64,000 nt of DNA from contig CAVVTR010000007.1 of NCBI GenBank assembly GCA_963751245.1, forward strand, positions 248,001 to 312,000, given 5' to 3'. The stretch comes from CAVVTR01 sp963751245 (GTDB lineage Bacteria > Acidobacteriota > Thermoanaerobaculia > Thermoanaerobaculales > Thermoanaerobaculaceae). Under the pieces are notes generated by a model. That model searched no databases. It was not told the DNA's origin and was given only the letters and a program-made list of their open reading frames with translations. The translations under genes and the position numbers were made by a program. This document shows positions 16,978-25,290 of this stretch, piece after piece; positions within the stretch are counted from its first letter, which is position 1, and each line of letters begins with the position of its first letter.

Positions 16978-17736
16978 TCACCCCCCTGGCGGCACGCCTT
17001 CGAGGAGGTCGAGCTCGGCGAGGAGGTCGGGGTGGGCGAGCGCGAAGCCCATGGCCGGGAGCCTCCGCGGGACGACCCGCTTGGACGGGCCGTCGCCGCG
17101 TGCCGGGAGGTGCGGGTCGGCCAGGGTGCCGCGGGCGACGGCGTGGGCGACGATCTCCGACCAGCGCCGGGGGCAGCCGTCGCTGAGTACGAGGCGCCCG
17201 CCGGGGGTGAAGCGTTCGAGGAGGAAGGCGCAGGCCCTCGCGACGTCCTCGCCGTGGACCAGGTTGACCACCTTGGCGCCGTCGGCGATCCGTCCGCGGC
17301 GCACCCAGTCCAGGGGGTTGCGGCCGGGTCCGTAGATCCCCGCGGCGTGGACCACCGTTCCCCCGGCGCGCCGCAGCTCCTCCTCGGCGCCGGCCCGGGG
17401 GCCGCTGACGTCGATCGGCGCCTCGTCGTCCACCTCGTCGCCGCCGCCGGCGAAGGCGGAGGTGCTGCCGATGCACACGACCCGGGGCGAGACCCGGAGC
17501 AGGAGGTCCGCGAGCGCCGCCGGGTCCGCTCCTTTGTCGAACGGGAACGACACGATCACCCCCGTCGCCGGGGTGTCCTCGAGCCACCCCCAGCTGGAGG
17601 GGTCGGCGGCGTCGAAACGGCGCCAGCCGGGCCGCCCGGACACCCGCGCCGGGTCACGGGACGTGTGGACCGCACCGGGTTCGAGCGCCGCGAAGAAGCG
17701 CCCGACGTAGCCAGAGCCGAGGAAGATCGTGGGCAC
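16978..17736 (-). CDS. NAD(P)-binding epimerase/YeeZ-like SDR protein
   Basis: A 252-residue Rossmann-fold protein. The dinucleotide site is at the very N-terminus (FLGSGYVGRF). Later motifs are IGSTSAFAGGG, AAGIYGPGRNPL and LVHGEDVARA, typical of atypical extended short-chain dehydrogenases such as YeeZ and sugar epimerase-like proteins. A strict catalytic YxxxK is not visible (the position of the Tyr is in AGIYGPG), so activity is uncertain. It lies 22 bases after the M19 dipeptidase gene on the same strand and is probably cotranscribed with it. Confidence 0.8.
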   Translation of the reverse strand: MPTIFLGSGYVGRFFAALEPGAVHTSRDPARVSGRPGWRRFDAADPSSWGWLEDTPATGVIVSFPFDKGADPAALADLLLRVSPRVVCIGSTSAFAGGGDEVDDEAPIDVSGPRAGAEEELRRAGGTVVHAAGIYGPGRNPLDWVRRGRIADGAKVVNLVHGEDVARACAFLLERFTPGGRLVLSDGCPRRWSEIVAHAVARGTLADPHLPARGDGPSKRVVPRRLPAMGFALAHPDLLAELDLLEGVPPGG

Positions 17737-17758
17737 GTCTCCCGCCCCCGGGCCGCTC

Positions 17759-19096
17759 TCAGTGCGCCGCCTGCGCCGGTCCGGAGGCCGTGCCGGGGCG
17801 GTCCAGCTCCTCGATGCGGACGTCGTTGGGGGTACGCTCCCCCTGCAGGCGCCCGGCCACCGCCGCGGCCCGGCGCATGACGCGGAGGATGTTCCCGCCG
17901 GCCACCTTCCTGACCTCGTCGGGGGTGTAGCCGCGGCGCAGCAGCTCTGCCAGCAGCGCGGGGTAGCGCGACACGTCCTCGAGCCCCTCGGGGGTGGAGG
18001 AGATGCCGTCGAAGTCGGAGCCGATGCCCACGTGGTCGATGCCGGCGACCTCGCGGATGTGGTCGATGTGGTCCGCGACCTGTGCCAAGGTCGCCTTCGG
18101 CGCCGGGTGGGCCGCGCGCCACGCCGCCATCCCCTCCTCCACCGCGTCCTTGCCGTCCTCCCCGGGGTGGAGCTTCTCCAGGCTCTGTTGCTCCGCGTCG
18201 GCCGCCTCCCAGGCCAGCCGCGCCTCCTCCGAGACGAAGGAGGGGGCGAAGGTGACCATGACGACGCCGCCGTTGGCCTTCACCCGGCGGAGCACGTCGT
18301 CGGGGACGTTGCGCACGTGGGCGCACAGGGCGAACGCCGAGGAGTGGGAGAAGATGACGGGCGCATCGCTCTCGTCGAGGACGTCGTTCATGGTGGCCGG
18401 AGAGACGTGGGAGAGGTCCACCAGCATGCCCAGACGGTTCATCTCGCGCACCACCGCGCGCCCGAACGGGGTGAGCCCCCCGTGGACCGGGGCGTCGGTG
18501 GCGGCGTCGGCCCAGTCGATGGTCTTCCAGTGGGTGAGGGTCATGTAGCGGGCGCCCAGCGCGTACATCTGGCGCAGCACGGCCAGGGAGTCGCCGATGG
18601 AGGTGCCGCCCTCCATGCCGATGAGCGAGGCGATCCGGCCGGCGGAGTGGATGCGCTCGACGTCGTCCGCCGTCAGGGCCAGCTCGAAGGTGTCCGGGTA
18701 GCGGGCGATCATCCGCTTGACCAGGTCGATCTGCTCCAGCACCGCCTCCACGGCTTCGGGCCCGGGCAGGTCGGCGGAGATGTACACGGACCAGAACTGG
18801 CCGCCGACCTCTCCCCGGCGCAGGCGCGGGATGTCGGTCTGGAGCGGCCGCTCGAGGGTGTCCGTGCCCGCCGCCAGGTCGATGGCGTCGAGGTGGTCGT
18901 GGACGCGGTAGAGGTAGTTCTCGGGCAGGTCGTTGTGGCCGTCGACGAGAGGTGTGTCCTGGAGAATGCGGTGGACCTGGGCGAGGCGGGCCGCGTCGGC
19001 GGGTGCCGGGGCCGAAGGGGGCTCGGCGGCGGCAGCCGCCGTGACGGGGAGCAGGAATGGGAGCAGGATCAGGGCGCGTCGCGCGAAACGGAGCAT
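17759..19096 (-). CDS. Secreted membrane dipeptidase (M19 family)
   Basis: A 445-residue zinc dipeptidase. A signal peptide (ending TAAAAA, about residue 24) directs export. Metal and active-site motifs follow in family order: DGHNDLP (HxD), GMEGG (bridging Glu), DLSHVSP, FSHSSA and GIGSDFDG. M19 enzymes cleave a wide range of dipeptides, including those with D-residues or dehydropeptides. Together with the nearby S46 peptidase it would finish extracellular peptide breakdown. Two ATGs are adjacent; the second (19096) has better spacing from GGAGGG, the first (19099) none. Confidence 0.93.
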   Translation of the reverse strand: MLRFARRALILLPFLLPVTAAAAAEPPSAPAPADAARLAQVHRILQDTPLVDGHNDLPENYLYRVHDHLDAIDLAAGTDTLERPLQTDIPRLRRGEVGGQFWSVYISADLPGPEAVEAVLEQIDLVKRMIARYPDTFELALTADDVERIHSAGRIASLIGMEGGTSIGDSLAVLRQMYALGARYMTLTHWKTIDWADAATDAPVHGGLTPFGRAVVREMNRLGMLVDLSHVSPATMNDVLDESDAPVIFSHSSAFALCAHVRNVPDDVLRRVKANGGVVMVTFAPSFVSEEARLAWEAADAEQQSLEKLHPGEDGKDAVEEGMAAWRAAHPAPKATLAQVADHIDHIREVAGIDHVGIGSDFDGISSTPEGLEDVSRYPALLAELLRRGYTPDEVRKVAGGNILRVMRRAAAVAGRLQGERTPNDVRIEELDRPGTASGPAQAAH

Positions 19097-19169
19097 CATC
19101 CCTCCATCGCCGCCCGGAGCGGGCGGCGTGTGTGCTGCGGCCTCGCCGGGCGGGCCGCACGGTTGTCTG

Positions 19170-19376
19170 TCAGTCGGTGACGGCGTATCGCACGGTGCGC
19201 CCGTCGGCCTCGACCTCTAGCTTGCCCTCGCGGGCCAGCCACCCCATGGCCATGGCCACCAGGGCGCGGGGCGCGTCCACGCCGTGCTCGATGGCGGTGA
19301 GGCTGGCCGGACCGCCTGCGCGCAGGAACGCCCACACGGCCCCGGCGGTGTGTCCGATGGACTCGACGCTGGTCAT
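19170..19376 (-). CDS. Small winged-helix protein (DUF2582 type)
   Basis: A 68-residue winged-helix protein. It reads VESIGHTAGAVWAFL, then a recognition-type region, then AMGWLAREGKLEVE. This is the pattern of the DUF2582 winged-helix family (IG.tAG.iW..L / A.GWLaRE.K). Such proteins are assumed to bind DNA or RNA but are unstudied. GGAGGG precedes the paired ATGs, with better spacing to the second. A TACAAT box lies about 25 bases further upstream on the same strand. It sits between the dipeptidase and aminotransferase genes. Confidence 0.75.
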   Translation of the reverse strand: MTSVESIGHTAGAVWAFLRAGGPASLTAIEHGVDAPRALVAMAMGWLAREGKLEVEADGRTVRYAVTD

Positions 19377-19435
19377 CATGCCCTCCGACTGACTGGCCGC
19401 ATTGTAGCGGAGAGGCGGGCGGCCCGATTCCGGCC

Positions 19436-20617
19436 TCAGGCCAGGTGGGCGCGCAGCCGCGCCAGCAGCCGGTCCAGGCCCCCGGCGAAGACCGGCGCGG
19501 GCGGCAGCAGGCTGATCACCAGGTGACCGGGGCGGGCGAAGTCGTAGAAGAAGCCGGGCTGGACGGCCACGCCGTCGCGCTCGAGGAGCTCGACCGCCAG
19601 GTCCTCCTCCTCCACCACGGCCGGGAAGCGGACCACCGCGCTCCACCCGCCCTCCGGTGCGAGGAGCGACAGTTCCGGGACCGTGCGGACCGCCACCGCC
19701 AGCGTCGCGAGGTTGTCGCGGCAGCGCTGTGCAATGGCGTCCCTCACGCCGCGTCCCTCCGCGAGCAGTCGTGGCAGGGCGAGCTGCACCGGCGTGGCCA
19801 CGGAGAGGAACGTATCGGCGATGAAGGTGAGGTGCTCCAGAGCGGCCTCCACCTCGTCCTCCGGCCCCGAGACCACGATCCACGCCAGCTTGAGCTGGGG
19901 CAGCCCGACGCTCTTTGACAGTCCGCCCAGGGTGAAGGTGAGCACCTCGGAGGTGGCCGCAAAGCTCCGGGCCGGCGGCGCGGCGTCGTCAAGGGGATAC
20001 GGGAGGAAGACCTCGTCGGCCACGAGGGCCGCTCCCCGCTGCCGGCACGCTCGTGCGAGCGCGTCGGCGTCGTCCGGGTGCACGTGGGAGCCGGTGGGGT
20101 TGTTGGGATGGACCGCGATCACGGCCCGGGTGTCCGCGGGCGCGGCGGCCACGTCCGCGAGCTCCACGCGCCAGGCGCCGTCGGCGTCCAGGCGGTACGG
20201 GGCCGTCTCCACCCCCTCCGCGCTGGCGAGGTGCTCGAAGAGCGGGTACGACGGACAGGGCACCAGGACGTGCTCCCCCGGCTCGCACAGCAGCTTGAAA
20301 GCGAAGGCGTACGCCTCGCTGGTCGAGGCGGTGAGCACGATCCTGCCCGGGTCGACGGCGATCCCGAGCCGGGCGTACTCCGCCGCCACCGCCTCCCGCG
20401 CGGAGGCCAGCCCCCGGGGGTCTGGAGCGTACGCGAGCCCGGCGGGGCTGGCGAGGGGCGCCAGGAGCCCTTCGGGGTAGGCGATCCCCGCGGCCGTGGG
20501 GTTCGACACCGTGAGGTCGAACGGCACCTCTCCCGCGGCCTCGCGAACGCGGGCGAGGCGGCTCGGGGTGAGGTCGGCGGGCGTCCGGGACGAGAAGCGC
20601 ACGCCGGATTGTGGCAC
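19436..20617 (-). CDS. Class I/II PLP aminotransferase-like protein
   Basis: A 393-residue fold-type I PLP enzyme. Recognisable sites: the tyrosine-containing CPSYPLFEHL loop, NNPTG (172-176), DEVF (Asp201 bonds the pyridine nitrogen) and the Schiff-base Lys235 in GGLSKSVGLPQLK. The arginine that normally binds the substrate alpha-carboxylate near the C-terminus (usually R-I/L-S) appears to be replaced: the sequence is HLVISLLP. The substrate may thus not be an ordinary amino acid, or another residue takes over. GTG start with no clear ribosome site. Aminotransferase or C-S lyase activity are both possible. Confidence 0.85.
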   Translation of the reverse strand: MPQSGVRFSSRTPADLTPSRLARVREAAGEVPFDLTVSNPTAAGIAYPEGLLAPLASPAGLAYAPDPRGLASAREAVAAEYARLGIAVDPGRIVLTASTSEAYAFAFKLLCEPGEHVLVPCPSYPLFEHLASAEGVETAPYRLDADGAWRVELADVAAAPADTRAVIAVHPNNPTGSHVHPDDADALARACRQRGAALVADEVFLPYPLDDAAPPARSFAATSEVLTFTLGGLSKSVGLPQLKLAWIVVSGPEDEVEAALEHLTFIADTFLSVATPVQLALPRLLAEGRGVRDAIAQRCRDNLATLAVAVRTVPELSLLAPEGGWSAVVRFPAVVEEEDLAVELLERDGVAVQPGFFYDFARPGHLVISLLPPAPVFAGGLDRLLARLRAHLA

Positions 20618-20636
20618 GGCCGCGAGTCGAGCGGGC

Positions 20637-21422
20637 TCAGCTGCTGTTGGCTCCGGTACCGAAGAGGAAGATGGCGTCCCCGGTGTCGTCGCGCACCACG
20701 GAGGCGTAGGCGTAGAACGGCGTGGCGGTGTCGGGCGTGGAAACGAGGATCTGGGCGTTGTCCCTGGGCGCGAAACCCATGGTCGCGAAGATGTCGTTGA
20801 TCTGGACCAGCGAGTGGGGTGTCATGGGGACGTCCAGGCTGGCGCTGACGGTGTTGTCGGCGTTACTGATCCGGATGTTGAGGTCGATCGCCGTGTCGTT
20901 GGGGTTCGCGAGCCCGAGGTTGGTGCGGTTACCGTCGACGGCGGAGAGACCGTAGAGATACGCCTCGCGCTCCAGCCGGTCGGCACCGATGCCGGGCTCG
21001 AACTGGCCGAACTCGCCGGCGGCGCTGCCCGTGTTGTAGACCCTGGCGTGCACCTCGAAGGAGGAGGCGCCGGACACCGAGGCGATGAGCAGGCCCTTGG
21101 CGTCGTCGAGGCCGAAGGTCGTGAGGACGATGTCGGGGAGCTTCACCACGGCGTACGTGCCGACGTCCACGGTGGAGGACTGCACGCCCCCGGTGGTCGG
21201 GTAGAAATCGAGGGTGACGGTCTTCGCCACCGAGCTGTGGTTGCCGATCCAGACGTCGGTGCGCCACTGGGTGGACAGCGTGCCTGGACCGTGCATGACC
21301 ACGGGAACGACGACGGTGGTGCCGTGGAGCTGGATGGCGGCCGCGGGCGCCGCGTGGAGCAGAGCCAGCGCTGCCGCGCCCAGGACGAGTCCGGCGAGAG
21401 GCGGGTGGAACCGCGTGTGCAT
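20637..21422 (-). CDS. Secreted beta-rich protein, unknown function
   Basis: A 261-residue exported protein with a signal peptide (about residues 1-29, ending APAAA). The mature part is beta-strand rich: VVVPVVMHGPGTLSTQWRTD, then VWIGNHSS and VTLDFYPT, then a second half with NLGLANPNDTAIDLNIRI. The WRTD...N pattern occurs in secreted proteins of Acidobacteriota as far as I know, but no biochemical role is established. It may be a surface or matrix protein. A good ribosome site (AAAGGAG) precedes the ATG. It is 19 bases upstream of the aminotransferase gene and possibly cotranscribed. Confidence 0.7.
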   Translation of the reverse strand: MHTRFHPPLAGLVLGAAALALLHAAPAAAIQLHGTTVVVPVVMHGPGTLSTQWRTDVWIGNHSSVAKTVTLDFYPTTGGVQSSTVDVGTYAVVKLPDIVLTTFGLDDAKGLLIASVSGASSFEVHARVYNTGSAAGEFGQFEPGIGADRLEREAYLYGLSAVDGNRTNLGLANPNDTAIDLNIRISNADNTVSASLDVPMTPHSLVQINDIFATMGFAPRDNAQILVSTPDTATPFYAYASVVRDDTGDAIFLFGTGANSS

Positions 21423-21460
21423 CGGAAGTCTCCTTTCGCATCCGTGGCGACCCGGAGACG

Positions 21461-21949
21461 TCAGTCGGCGTGACCGGACCCCGTTTTTCTGTGGAATGAG
21501 TCCGCGTTTCTCTTAGGCATGCTACCACCCTGTGCCGCATCGAGCAACCACACGCCGTCAGGAGCGGCGGGCCGCCGCCGCGCCCCGGTCAGTTGCCGTC
21601 GGGAGGCCCGCGGGGACGGCAGGTGGAAGGCGTGCAGGAGGCGGTGGGCCACGGGGGTCAGGAGCGTGCCGACGACGGCGGCGAAGACGACGACGCCGAG
21701 GAGGACGTCGGCCATCTCGAACCAGAGCCCCGCCGTGGTCTGTGCGGGGTGGACGGCGCCGTTGCCGGTGATGATCGACGCCGAGTTGAGGGCGGCTTCG
21801 AGCCGCGGCATCCCTTCGATGGAGTGATAGCCGAGGGCGCCGAAGAAGACCGCCAGCACGCCCACGGTGACGGCCAGCGCGAGGAAGGTCGTCATGCGCC
21901 GCACGAACGCCCGGCGCGGCAGCAGCGGTTGGTCAGGCTTCTCGAACAC
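21461..21949 (-). CDS. Two-TM K+-channel-like membrane protein
   Basis: A 162-residue membrane protein. Helix 1 (about residues 20-42) is followed by a short pore-loop-like segment SASIITGNGAVHP and helix 2 (about residues 75-95, VLLGVVVFAAVVGTLLTP). This is the outline of the two-TM ion-channel fold (Ion_trans_2). The selectivity filter TVGYGD is replaced by TGNGAV, so selective K+ conduction is doubtful. Related proteins with ILGGMGPV at this place are common in soil bacteria. GTG start with AAGGGTGG upstream. The C-terminal 45 residues are polar and unassigned. Confidence 0.6.
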   Translation of the reverse strand: MFEKPDQPLLPRRAFVRRMTTFLALAVTVGVLAVFFGALGYHSIEGMPRLEAALNSASIITGNGAVHPAQTTAGLWFEMADVLLGVVVFAAVVGTLLTPVAHRLLHAFHLPSPRASRRQLTGARRRPAAPDGVWLLDAAQGGSMPKRNADSFHRKTGSGHAD

Positions 21950-22412
21950 GCATCCACCCTTCCGGGACAGGTCTGCAGGTTGCCGCGGCCACACGCGGCG
22001 GCGCGAAGGCCTGCGCCCCTCCCCTGGCAAACGCCGGCCCCAAGGGGCCCCTTCCGGCCGCGGCGGCGCGCTGCGGGAGGAGTACACTGGCGCGGCCGCC
22101 GTCCCTCCGTCGAGGGAGCCGCGCGGCCGGACCGGCGCCGTGGGCGACAGTCCCATCATCCCGAAACACGAAGGAGCCTCGAACCCGCCCGGGCGGGGCG
22201 GGGGGAGCGGAGAACCGTGGAGTCGACCGCAACCGGGCTGGGCGGCAAAGGACGTCCCGGGGACGCTGCGCACGGGGCCGCTCCCCACGGAAGAGCCCGC
22301 GACTCCGGTACGTTCGTGTCGCCGGGGGCCCTCCCGGCTCCGGCCGGCGAGGCTGCAGGGAGCGGGTGTGGCCTCGTGAGACCGCCGCGGGGCCGGCGGC
22401 GGGGGTGCCGAC
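21950..22412. other. Spacer between divergent genes, no gene recognised
   Basis: 463 very GC-rich bases between the channel-like gene (minus) and the MFS gene (plus). The only promoter-like signal I see on the plus strand is TACACT at 22083-22088. Open frames here have no family similarity and no ribosome sites. It may contain a long leader for the transporter. Confidence 0.4.
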
Positions 22413-23987
22413 TTGGCTGAGCAGAACGGCAACCGCTACAAGATCATCATCACGCTGGCCACCATGCTGGCCACCATGATGCAGGCGGTGGACACCTCCG
22501 TCGCCAACGTGGCGCTGCCGCACATGCAGGGGACGTTCTCGGCGGGGGTCGACGAGGTGGCGTGGGTCATCACCTCGTACCTGGTCGCCAACGCCATCAT
22601 CGTGCCCATCACCGGCTGGCTGGGCAACTTCTTCGGCCGCAGGCGGATCTACATCCTGAGCGTGGCGGTGTTCACGCTGGCCTCGCTGGGCAGCGGGGCC
22701 GCCCCGACCCTCCTCGTCATGGTCGTCATGCGGGTCCTGCAGGGGTTCGCCGGCGGCGTCATCGTCCCCATGAGCCAGGCCATTCTCCTCGAGGCGTTCC
22801 CGCCCCGCGACCGCGGCCGCGCACTCTCCTACTTCGGTATCGGGGTGGTGTTCGGCCCCATCATCGGGCCCATCCTGGGCGGCTGGGTGACCGACACGTG
22901 GGGCTGGCGGTGGATCTTCTACATCAACATCCCCGTGGGGATCCTCGCCATGGCGTTGGCCCTCGCCTTCATCCACGACCCGGAGTACATCCGCCGGCCC
23001 GAGGGACGGGTGGACCTGTGGAGCCTCACCTTCATCGTGCTCGGCCTGGGCGGGCTCGAGGTCGTGCTCAGCCGGGGCGAGCGGCTGGACTGGTTCGCGA
23101 GCCACTTCATCCAGGTGGCCAGCGTGGTGGCCGTGGCGGGCCTCCTCCTCTTCCTGTGGCGCTCCCTCACCCATGACCGCCCCCTGGTGGACCTGTCGGT
23201 GCTCAAGAACCGGGAGTTCGCGGCCGGCGTGGGGCTGTCGTTCTTCCAGTACTTCGTGCTCTACGCCACCCTCACCATGCTGCCGCTGTTCGTCCAGAAC
23301 GTCCTCGGCTACACCGCCACGTGGGCCGGGCTGGTGCTGGCGCCGGGGGGGATCGCGTCGCTGTTCGCCATGCTCGTCGCGGGCCGCCTCGTGCACCGCG
23401 TCGACGTGCGCTGGCTGCTCCTGGCGGGGGTCCTGGTCATGCTCGGATCGCTGCGGATGTTCTGGGACATCGACCTCAACACCTCCTTCGGCTACCTGGC
23501 CACCGCCCGCTTCCTCCAGGGCTTCGGCGTCGGGCTGCTCTTCATCTCGGTGGCCGCAGCGGCCTACAGCACGCTGCGCGCCGAGCACGTGGGCCAGGCC
23601 ACCGGGCTGTACAACCTGGTGCGCAACGAGGCCGGCTCCATCGGCATCGCCCTCGCCACCTCCGTCCTCGCCAGCCGCACCCAGTTCCACCGTTCCCGCC
23701 TCATCGAGGCGCTCAACCCGTTCAACCCCGCGTTCACCCAGGACCTCGCCGGCGCCGTGCGGCACCTCCTCGAGCGCTCGGGGCTCGACGCCCACTCGGT
23801 CCACACCCTGGCCGAAGCGCTGCTCCTCGGTCAGGTGCAGCGCCAGGCGGTGGTCATGGCCTACATCGACGTCTTCGTGCTGATGACGTTCGTGCTGCTC
23901 TTCTACCTGCCGCTCATCCCCCTGCTGCGGGCGAAGGGCGTCCGGGACACGAAGAACCGCCCGCCGGCGGTGCCGGCCGGCGAGTAG
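22413..23987 (+). CDS. DHA2 (EmrB/QacA-like) MFS multidrug exporter
   Basis: A 524-residue, about 14-helix proton-driven exporter of the DHA2 family. The N-terminal helix motif DTSVANVALPHM is the classic DHA2 signature (D-x-T-x-x-N-V-A-L-P). The loop 2-3 motif is GWLGNFFGRRRIY and the antiporter motif is GPIIGPILGGWVTD. It probably exports hydrophobic toxins. In EmrB-type systems a membrane-fusion partner (EmrA) is usual in Gram-negatives, but none is present next to it. The start is TTG with GGGGGT six bases upstream; no better start is in frame. Confidence 0.92.
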   Translation: MAEQNGNRYKIIITLATMLATMMQAVDTSVANVALPHMQGTFSAGVDEVAWVITSYLVANAIIVPITGWLGNFFGRRRIYILSVAVFTLASLGSGAAPTLLVMVVMRVLQGFAGGVIVPMSQAILLEAFPPRDRGRALSYFGIGVVFGPIIGPILGGWVTDTWGWRWIFYINIPVGILAMALALAFIHDPEYIRRPEGRVDLWSLTFIVLGLGGLEVVLSRGERLDWFASHFIQVASVVAVAGLLLFLWRSLTHDRPLVDLSVLKNREFAAGVGLSFFQYFVLYATLTMLPLFVQNVLGYTATWAGLVLAPGGIASLFAMLVAGRLVHRVDVRWLLLAGVLVMLGSLRMFWDIDLNTSFGYLATARFLQGFGVGLLFISVAAAAYSTLRAEHVGQATGLYNLVRNEAGSIGIALATSVLASRTQFHRSRLIEALNPFNPAFTQDLAGAVRHLLERSGLDAHSVHTLAEALLLGQVQRQAVVMAYIDVFVLMTFVLLFYLPLIPLLRAKGVRDTKNRPPAVPAGE

Positions 23988-24016
23988 CCCGGCACGCCGG
24001 GTGGCCGCGGGGCGGG

Positions 24017-24025
24017 TGCTACAAT
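24017..24025 (+). promoter_or_regulatory. Extended -10 promoter of the acyl-CoA dehydrogenase
   Basis: TGC plus TACAAT, 26 bases before the ATG. No clear -35 box. The leader would be about 20 bases, just long enough to carry AAGGGGG. Confidence 0.45.
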
Positions 24026-24050
24026 CCGGCGCAGCCGCAAGGGGGGATTC

Positions 24051-25253
24051 ATGAACGAGCTGCTGCCGGCACGAACCCAGGACTACAAGGCGCGGGCCCA
24101 CGAGGTCGCGGAGAAGGCGGTACGTCCCGTCGCCGCGGAGCTGGACCGCACGGGCGAGTACCCGTGGAGCGTCATCGAGGCGCTGCGGGAGGCGGACCTC
24201 ATGGGGATCTGGATCCCCGAGGCCTACGGCGGCCAGGGCGCCGGCGTGCTGGACATGTGCGTGGTGGTCGAAGAGCTCTCGCGCGCCTGCGGCGGGGTCG
24301 GCGTGGCCTACGCGGTGAACGCGCTGGGCTCCTTCCCCATCGTGCTCGGCGGCACCGAGGAGCAGAAGCGGCGCTGGCTGCCCCTCATCGCCCGGGGCGA
24401 GAAGCTCATCGCCTTCGGCCTGTCCGAGAAGGCGTCGGGCTCGGACGCCGGTTCGCTGCGCGCGCGGGCGGTGGCCGACGGCGGCGGCTACGTCATCAAC
24501 GGCGACAAGAAGTGGACGACCAACGCCAACGCCGCCAGCATCTACACCGTCTACGCCTCCACGAACCCCGAGCGGGGCACCCGGGGGGCGTCGGCGTTCA
24601 TCGTGGAGAAGGGCGCCGAGGGGTTCGAGATCGGCAAGCGCGAGGACCTCATGGGGATCCGCTGCGTGCCGGTGCACGAGCTCCACTTCCGCGACTGCCG
24701 CGTGGGCGCGGACAGCCTCATGGGCGGCAAGGAGGGGATCGGCTTCGCCAACGCCATGATGACCCTGGACCGCGCCCGGCCGGGCGTGGCGGCGCAGGCC
24801 GTGGGCCTGGCCCAGGGGGCGCTGGAGTGGGCGGTCCGCTACACCGGCGAGCGCCAGCAGTTCGGGCAGAGCGTGATGTCGTTCCAGGCGATCCAGTTCA
24901 TGCTCGCGGACATGGCGATCCAGGTGGAGGCGGCCCGGCAGCTGGTGTACACGGCCGCCCGCGCCCTCGACGCCGGGGTGCCCAACGTGTCCAAGCTCGC
25001 CGCCATGTGCAAGGTGATGGCCACGGACACGGCGATGCGCGTGACCACCGACGCCGTGCAGCTCTTCGGCGGCTACGGCTACTGCAGGGACTACCCCATC
25101 GAGAAGTACATGCGTGACGCCAAGATCACGCAGATCTACGAGGGCACCAACCAGATCCAGCGGGTCGTCATCGGCCGGGCGCTGACGCGCGAGGCCGACC
25201 AGCTCGCCGGAAACCTCCAGATCAAGGTCGAGCACTTCCCGAAGGAGGGGTGA
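24051..25253 (+). CDS. Acyl-CoA dehydrogenase
   Basis: A 400-residue FAD enzyme that introduces the alpha-beta double bond into acyl-CoA. The usual three-part fold is visible. FAD/substrate signatures are AFGLSEKASGSDAGS and KKWTTNANAA in the middle domain, and GERQQFGQ in the C-terminal helices. The ending FGGYGYCRDYPIEKYMRDAKITQIYEGTNQ contains the catalytic base region (Glu of IYEGTNQIQR), as in short-chain and branched-chain enzymes. The chain-length preference cannot be read. It could act on acyl-CoAs from amino-acid breakdown. ATG with AAGGGGG upstream. The carrier gene follows 37 bases later. Confidence 0.95.
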   Translation: MNELLPARTQDYKARAHEVAEKAVRPVAAELDRTGEYPWSVIEALREADLMGIWIPEAYGGQGAGVLDMCVVVEELSRACGGVGVAYAVNALGSFPIVLGGTEEQKRRWLPLIARGEKLIAFGLSEKASGSDAGSLRARAVADGGGYVINGDKKWTTNANAASIYTVYASTNPERGTRGASAFIVEKGAEGFEIGKREDLMGIRCVPVHELHFRDCRVGADSLMGGKEGIGFANAMMTLDRARPGVAAQAVGLAQGALEWAVRYTGERQQFGQSVMSFQAIQFMLADMAIQVEAARQLVYTAARALDAGVPNVSKLAAMCKVMATDTAMRVTTDAVQLFGGYGYCRDYPIEKYMRDAKITQIYEGTNQIQRVVIGRALTREADQLAGNLQIKVEHFPKEG

Positions 25254-25290
25254 GCCCTCCCCCTCCTCCCTCGACGGAGCGGAGCTGTCG

